The position numbers were made by a program, and so were the translations under genes. Under the pieces are notes generated by a model. That model made no database searches. It saw only the letters and a program-made list of their open reading frames with translations, and was not told where the DNA came from. From assembly GCF_964199755.1 (NCBI RefSeq), contig NC_133907.1, positions 5,709,001-5,773,000 of the forward strand: 64,000 nt of DNA. Reading direction: 5' to 3'. This DNA comes from Larus michahellis. Its lineage: Eukaryota > Chordata > Aves > Charadriiformes > Laridae. This document shows, piece after piece, positions 57,301-64,000 of this stretch. Numbering within the stretch: position 1 is the stretch's first letter; each line of letters begins with the position of its first letter.

Positions 57301-60300
57301 AGGCTGGGCTTTGCCTGTGGCTCCGCTCTCCTCTTTCGTAAGCTGCTCTGTGGTACAAGAACACCCAGCCCTGCCTCAGCTGAGCGCGGGTGGGACGGCA
57401 GGACCGGCAGGTCTGAGCATCTCCCGGGCTTTTCCAGGGAACAAGGGGAGGAAAGAGCCCTGGGAGGATGGAGAGAAATCCATCACCTGCGGCCGGGGCA
57501 GGGAAAGGCCCTTGGTGAGGGGAAGCGGCTCAGGAGGACGGGCACGAGAATGCCAGCCAGCCGCCGGAGTTTGGTTTGTACCCCGAGCCTCAGGGCACCT
57601 TCTCGCTGCCCAGAGCATCCCGGCTCTCTGCTGATGGGTACCATCTGTCCCAGCCGGCCCTGCGCTGTGCTTTGTCCTGAGCATGGGATGGGGAAATTTT
57701 TCCCACCGACAGTAAAAGGGCATTTCAAAATGGAGTTTTGATCGAGAAATCATGGTGTAAGAAAGGCAGGTATTGCTTTTGCAGAGGAGAAAAGCCGTTT
57801 CCATCAGAGGTGACGTGATAAGGGAACGACTAAGACAAAGAGGCTCCAGCAAAGGCTTGTAGAACATCTCTTATCACACAGACAAAAGGACAAACTGATT
57901 CCTACTGGATTAGTGACTACAAGGGTAGTCAAACATTTAACCAGGGCTAATGACATTGAGCAATATTTTTTACCAAAAAGGAAAGAAATAAACTAGTCAG
58001 ATAATCCCTTTAGGCGTAGCATAAAGAGAAGTAAACAGAGGCAAGACATCCGGGAAGAATTTTAGGCGCCTCGGACAGACTGTGAACCCTGGAGTACCCA
58101 ACCAATGGGAAACAGGGGAGGGAAAAAAATCAGCCGGGATTAGGCAATAAAAAGGTGTGTTTCAAGAACTGAAGGGGTGCCTACAAGCTAGGTCACCCGC
58201 TCTCGCAAGAACGTGGATAAATATGTGCTTCACAGAGGATTCTGCCTGAGCCTGTTTCATTCGGACCAGCACTTATTTCTCACAATGGGAAGAATCTTTC
58301 TTTAAAATATCAGAACATTTCCCCTTTTTAAAGAGAAACTGGTTTTTTTGAAATGCCTACTGTTTTGTTCTGATAGCTTCAAAGAAAGCCTCCTGTTAGT
58401 CTTTTGTAAACTTCCTCTAATTAAATAATGGAACGACAACATTAAACACAAAAAAAGAAGCGGCAGGTTAAAAGATGAGGCTAATTAACCCAAAGGGAAG
58501 GGAGCATCTTGTTTAGGCTCAAAAGCCCTGTATCAGCTCGACCGAGAGCGGATCTTGTTTTTGTTTCTGCGCTTCAGCCATTACCCTTGGCATCCTCATG
58601 GATGCAGAAAGGGGAGGAGGACAATTCTGTCTGGCTTTTCGTTTTCACAGCAGTGCGCTGAATATTAATCAGCCCGAACCCAGCGCTGTAGGCACTGCTG
58701 CAAATTACCCGTTCTGCAGTTGGTCGTAGTTTGCTGTGTAATTTTTGCATGCAAGCCAACAGCAGGGGCTGGGCAAGCTAATTCTCCTCTGCGACCTGAC
58801 TTTGCAGATAGCAGACACACCATGTCCCTGAAGCACCCTGATAGCTCTATTAGAAATGCCACTGTACGTCAGGTTCTTGTCATACCAGGGTTTCCTTTCA
58901 AGGAATCGGGCACCTTTCTCCTCCTCGTTAACGTGAGAAGTGCACGGAGGGGAAACGAGGTTTGTTCTTGCGTTTAATCCTCTCCCCACGTGGCCGACCC
59001 AGCCCCGCTTCCCACCCTTACCCTGCCCTGCGCCCTGCAAGCGGCTCCTGGAAATGAAGCCCAGGGAATGCGTTTTTCTTAGTCTTAAGGAGATTCGGGT
59101 GTTTTCAACACTGACGGGCTTTGCTTTTGACACTGCTGAAGATACAATGAGAAAAATCCCTCCAGGCAAAGGCACTTGGCGGGGCTGGCAGCTCTGCTGT
59201 CCCCGTGTTCCTGGTGGCAGCAGCACTTCCCAGCAGCCCGACCACTGGGGAAAGTGGCTCCAACCCAGCAGGAACCGAGACGCCGGTCATGGTCCTCCTT
59301 GGAATCATGTGAAATAATTCCCTTTTGCTTCAAATTTCCTAGAGGGACTTCTTCTAATAGGGATGAGAACCTGCCAGGCACACGAAGCACTGCAGCATCC
59401 CCCTGCCGTTGGCACATTACAATATCCCATATACAGTAACGTGTATTTATACACGTAGCCAGGGACGAGGGCATCCTTCGGCTTTGGCCAGGCTGTGATT
59501 TCCTCTCTGCAGGTCAGCAGCTGACATGGGCTCAGCCAAACCACCACGGGCCGTGTTGGGTTTCCACTGCACGGGGCGGCTGCGCTGCTCGAGCCCGTCC
59601 TGCTGCCTGCAGCCCGGGGATGCCATCTCCCAGCCAGGCCTGCTCTGCTCCTTGAAATTCTGACGTTTTTAGGCAAAATGCTGTTCGGAAACCTACTTCA
59701 CTGCTCGATCTCGTCAGTGCTCCAGGTAAAAAGTCAACATTGCGGACAATCTCCATGCTAAGCACTGAATCGCGGCTCATGAGGCTGTATTTTCCTTTAA
59801 CCAGCGGCTCGGCTCAGCCCCGTTCCTGTGGTTTGCTGCTGCTCCATCTCCCCCCGCATCCCAGAGCCGGGGCCGTGCCTGAGTCGAAGCTCCGGTTCCT
59901 AAACCCTCAACTGTAACAAAAGATCTCACATCACTCATGCATGGAGATCTTTTGCTTTTTCCAAACCAGCTTTCCAAAAGGTCACCCGCGTCCCAAACCT
60001 GCCCAGAGCAGCAGCACCCATATCTGACCTCAGGGGATGTGGTTCTTCTACCACAGCTTCTGCCTCCCGCAGAAGGGCAAGGGCAGCATCCTCCTGGCAT
60101 CACACCGGCCTCACTGACTCCAGTGACCACAGGGGGTCGGGCCCGAGGAGCTGAGGATGTTTCGGGCTCTCTGCAGTGGGGGGGGGCTCTGCCTGCTCCC
60201 CACCAGGAGGAAGGACGCTGGGGCCACAGACCAGGCAGAGGCTCTGCTGGCCAGGAGGTCCCTCCAGAGGGTTTCTGGCCATCCAGGATTTTGGGGTGTG

Positions 60301-63217
60301 TGGTGGTTGGAAGGGCTCCGACGGTGACGAAGCTGAGCAGTGCCATGCCCCAGGAGCAGGCTCCCTGCCCGAGCACATCCTGAACGTGCAGCATGTCCCT
60401 GGGGCATGGCCCAGACCAGGTTTCTGGGTGGGAAAGAGGACTTGTCCGGGAAATAAGAGCTGTGAAGCAACTCTAGCCCCGGGGCTATTGCCCAAAGGCT
60501 GGAGCTGCTGCCCTGGGCACAGGAGCGGGCACACCGGGAGCCTCCCTTGCAGGAGGGGACACAGAAAGTCATTCTCTGTTTTTCCCAGAGAGCGTCCAAT
60601 ACAGCTGTCCAAATGAATTGCACCACCTTTGCTTCACGGGAGGCATTTTAATTACTCTATTGACTCATGCTCTTGAGAGCACCCGGCGTGGCAGAGCTCA
60701 GCCCGGCATTAGAGGGATGCAGAGAGACGGAGCGAGGGAGCACGTGGCCGTCCATTCCAGCCCCAGGCCATCGTCCTTCCCTGCACACACAGCCGCGTCC
60801 AGCCCTGAGCAGTGTCTGACCACCTTCACATCCCTGATCCCTGCCTGACTGTTAAATAACCTAGCCAGCAGAGGGAAAAAAAAAAAAACAAAATACTTGA
60901 CAAAAAAATATCTTGGAAGATATAGAGTCATTAATGAAAAGCATCAGAAAATAGATATCGAGTAATGACACCACAATGAGAGCTTATTAATAGGGAAGCC
61001 TAAAGATAAAACTAATTTAAACCTGATGAGGCAGGACATGTCATCTTCAGGAGAATGAGACATCAATAGTTAGCTGTCAGTAAAGGAAAGAAATTGCTCA
61101 CAAGGGAGGAGGGAGAGCCACAGGGCTCCCAAGCCCCAGAGAACAGCAGTTACTGTGACAGACTTGTAAGATACGCTCTGAATTCACAAAAACCTGAAAA
61201 ATTGGAGCTGCCATTCACCATCAGCGCCCCTGTCATTGACATTCAGTTCACAGCCCAGAATGGCTCCAGGGAGGCACATTGCTCTGGGGAAGGGCTGGGG
61301 ACAGAGGGAAACGCTGCCGGGGTGGGTGGGCTGCAGAGCAGCTGGGGGCTGGCCTGGGGGGGACATCAGTGGGGGGAGGCAGGGGAGGCGGGCAGGCCTG
61401 CTGCGGTGGAGAGCCCGCTGTGTTTCCAGCATGGCAGAGTTCACCATCAGCAGCGGAGCAGCCTTTAGGAGCAGTTGTACCCTTCCTGCTGGAACCCGGC
61501 CGCTGCCAGTTCCAGAAAGGAGTCAACTAAAGGTATAACTGATTTTAGAAACAGAAGACGTTGTTTTAAAAGTTCTGTATGTTGCATTAAATCCCTAAGC
61601 TTTACACAAAGAGCTGGCTTCAGCAGTGGTGATGGAAAGCTGCCGAAGGAAACCGCCATGGACCTCCAGCCCACAGCAGCACTGGTGGAGGGAGGAGGAG
61701 GAGGAGGCCTGGGGGAAAAAAAGGGCTGGCAAGTGCCTGAAGCCTGTCTACTAAAGTGAAAACCCACGAGAAAAGAGGAGAAGAGGGAAGAAAAGTGTTT
61801 CAGCTTGGCGCATCGCTCAGAGGCAATGCATCTCGTCACCTGCCACCGCTTCAGCAGAGCGGAGGTCTTCAGCTGACCTAAAGCAAACTGTGCTTACAAG
61901 CTGCCATCAGGGAAAAAATGTCAATCTTTCCCTCCAACTTCATTGATATTCAGAGGGAAAACAGATTGCAGAGCACTGGGGTTGCTGGGGAAGGACGTGA
62001 CACACCACAGCCAGCCCCGGCGCTGGGAAAAGCCCAACTGCTCTGCCTTGGCAAGTCTCGGAGAAGGGAGCAGGGCTGGGAAGGGGGAGCGTAGGCAACG
62101 ATGGGCATCTATGTTGAGGTTGTCCTCAGGCCAACAAAAGGCGGTGATGAGCAGCTCAACACTGGCCGAGAGCGCCCGCTGCCGCCTGTCCCTCCTCCCC
62201 GTAAGCCAAGACCGGAGGACAAACAGGTTCGCTCTTTAGGGCTGTGTGATGGGGGCGGGGAACGGAGAACAAACGGGCTCTTGTTCTCTCTGACAGCGAC
62301 CTTTCTGCCAGGTGACCGTACTTGTGTGTTCGTGGTGGTGTCCAGCCTCTCTCAACACACATCGCAAGTAGAAAAAAAAAAAAAAGGCTGCAGGTTGTGT
62401 GTTCTGAAATGCCGGTGGCAGGAGATGCCTCGGGGCATGGCCAGGGCTTGAGTGTAAATGTCACACTAGGTCTGTGCCGGGAAAACTGATCTGCCAAACG
62501 CCTCGTTAGGTGTTTGCCCACGGGGGTAACTGGGGCACAACTGGCTGGACGGAGGCAAAAAAAAAAAAAGTTTGTGTGTTCTCCAGAGGGACCCTGGGAC
62601 AATTGCCTGGGAAGGAGGGAGGTGTTGGAGAGGGGAAGCTGGGCAGGGCTCTGCTCACCCCCGAAAGGACCGGCCGAGCCCTCGGGACACCGATGTAACC
62701 ACAGCCCAGCACGTCCTCCAGCAGAGCTCAGCCCACCCAGCACCGGAGACAGGACCCCGCATAAATCCTGATGCTCCGCAGTGGTGGGACAGGCTGGAAG
62801 GAGTAACGTGCTCCTCCCTCGTGCGAGAGGCTGGGTGAGAGGGCAGAGCTGCCATTACTGTTGCTGTGAGTCGCTGCGTAACACTAGGATCTCTCTGACA
62901 CTCACCTACAAGCCCGGCCCCGTCCTGCTGTGGGGGGCTTGAGGGAGTCGGGGAGTCAGAGAGGTGCGAAGGAGAGGAGGTCCCCGGAGCTGCTTTGCTC
63001 TGTCAGCAGAGGCTGCGCTCAGAATGACATTCCGCTTTAAGCAGAAACTAAATTAAAACAAACCAAGTGGCTGAAGTTACAGGGCAGGGGCTGCGGGGCC
63101 CGGCAGCGCCGTCCTGCGCCCGACGCTCGCTGTCGCTGCAGCCAGCTGGCCTGGGCGCGGAGGACGGCACAGACCTGTTCTCAGCAGCAGTAAATCCCAA
63201 TTTTAATCACTCCATAC
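54343..63217. other. Gene-poor stretch at the right of the window
   Basis: About 8.9 kb in which no BPI-fold exon was found on either strand. GC-rich sequence at 54700-57700 gives long chance open frames on both strands, the longest about 346 codons on the minus strand (54670-55710) with no recognisable motif. A solo LTR occupies 57756-58284. A short plus-strand frame near 61197-61260 reads LELPFTISAPVIDIQFTAQ, which looks protein-like but is not recognised and has no clear splice partners. Confidence 0.4.
57756..58284 (+). mobile_element. Solo LTR of an endogenous retrovirus, ERV1-like
   Basis: A 529-bp element starting TGTAAG and ending CTCACA, flanked on both sides by the 4-bp duplication ATGG (57752-57755 and 58285-58288). 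Inside, a CCAAT box (58102-58106) precedes an AATAAA box (58146-58151), giving the + orientation. A 4-bp target duplication fits class I, gammaretrovirus-like elements. No internal region is present. The intact duplication suggests moderate rather than great age. Confidence 0.75.
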
Positions 63218-63369
63218 CTGTAACGCTGGACCGGGTCGGAGCTGCAAGGATGTGCCAGGGTCCCCAGGCGCAGGGGCTTTACCGACAGCCACAGCAGTGA
63301 CCCGCCGCCCAGCACGGCACAAGTCAGCAGGAGCGTCCCGAGGAGCTGCTTCGTGTCTCGTTTATGCAT
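63218..63369 (-). CDS. Possible first coding exon of a type II membrane protein
   Basis: On the minus strand, an ATG at 63369 opens a frame that ends at a GTATGG donor (63217-63212) after 50 codons plus two bases. The peptide has a short basic start (MHKRDTK), then a hydrophobic segment LLGTLLLTCAVLGGGSLLWL, then a lumenal stem with a cysteine (HPCSSDPVQRY). This is the layout of Golgi glycosyltransferases and other type II proteins. The frame also stays open upstream to 63594, so a longer N-terminus is possible. No second exon was found in the window, and I do not recognise the family. Chance cannot be excluded. Confidence 0.3.
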
Positions 63370-64000
63370 CCGACTGAAGTCCCCAGAGGCTCGCACAGGC
63401 CGGAGGCTGCCTGCCTTTTTTTTCCCCGAGCAGGGGGAGTTTAACCTGTTTTTCTCGCAGGTTGGCTTGTTTGCTGAGGGACTGTCGCCCTCTCCTGCAG
63501 TCCCCTCGCCTCCCGGCCCTGCCGGTGGCAAGTGAAGGTTTACCACCTTGGGCACCGACACCGAGCCTGGGCTAGTTCTGCATGTACCAAGCATGGCTCC
63601 TGGGCTCCTTACTGAAGGTGTTTTATGCTGATGCTCTGCATTTCATATACATCCCCTTAATCCCCCAGCTCTTACCTAAAGAATCCGTCTCAGCAAAGGA
63701 GCTGGATGTAGATCCATAGATTTATGACTTTTCCTGTACTTTTCCCGGGGTGTGTGTCCTCAACGCAGCATTTCGTGGGAATGGTTAAAAGGTGGTGGGT
63801 CTCCTTGGCTTGGGAAATCCACTCTGCCCAATACTGGGAATACAAACTTGGAACCTCGGGACTATAAAGAGCAGAAAGAGCAAGCAGATAACCCCAAAAC
63901 CATGTGAATAAACACATTGATCGCTCTGACGTGCTTTTTTTTCTTTTTTTTTTTTTTTCCTGCTTTCTCAGGCTGGTGACTTCTGGCCTGGTGGTGTTAT
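63370..64000. other. Right edge of the window, no assigned gene
   Basis: Upstream side of the possible minus-strand exon. A T-rich tract lies near 63937-63960. No TATA box or other gene was identified with confidence. Confidence 0.35.

Noticed and set aside
58810-58977. Plus-strand frame with a protein-like stretch (VLVIPGFPFKESGTFLLLV)
   Set aside because: Not recognised, no clear acceptor or partner exon, and no other support.
62101-62240. Proline-rich plus-strand frame (PPVPPPRKPRPEDKQ)
   Set aside because: Short and low-complexity, with no convincing splice sites, so a chance frame is more likely.

Overview
The window is vertebrate nuclear DNA, almost certainly from a bird. It has GT-AG introns, CR1 retrotransposon tails, solo LTRs with short target-site duplications, and a clear copy of TENP (ovoglobulin G2, an egg-white protein known from birds and other sauropsids). 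The sequence differs from chicken TENP as I remember it, so I would not call it chicken.

The whole window is a BPI-fold / PLUNC gene cluster. From left to right: the last three coding exons of a long PLUNC gene, probably BPIFB2 (+, 436-1382); TENP on the opposite strand (6121-11449); BPIFB6 (+, 15498-22639); a BPIFB3-like gene with a large tandem repeat (+, 27658-34213); BPIFB4 (+, 36696-44043); and a fifth + strand gene with only one BPI domain (47843-53087). I built each gene exon by exon from splice sites and homology recalled from memory. Summed coding lengths are exact multiples of three for TENP (452 aa), BPIFB6 (457 aa), BPIFB3-like (687 aa) and the single-domain gene (408 aa). BPIFB4 is one base short, and the shortfall maps to a run of eight G in its second coding exon.

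The genes share one exon ladder (coding exons near 109, 105, 147, 64, 61, 92, 177-213, 54, 171, 68, 43, 64, 77 and 24 nt). That marks them as tandem duplicates of one ancestor. BPIFB3-like, BPIFB4 and the single-domain gene also share a second coding exon enlarged into Gly/Leu-rich repeats of different design. At least four of the genes have a TATA box, a short non-coding first exon, and the start codon just inside exon 2. The products should mostly be secreted or lumenal lipid-binding proteins of mucosa, oviduct and egg.

The gene-poor stretches hold two solo LTRs (2230-2817 and 57756-58284), four CR1 tails and two minisatellites. The last 10 kb has no gene I can recognise except one possible minus-strand first exon of a type II membrane protein (63218-63369). 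The best candidates for something undescribed are the single-domain PLUNC gene, because birds are usually described as lacking short PLUNCs, and the 21-copy repeat in the BPIFB3-like protein.
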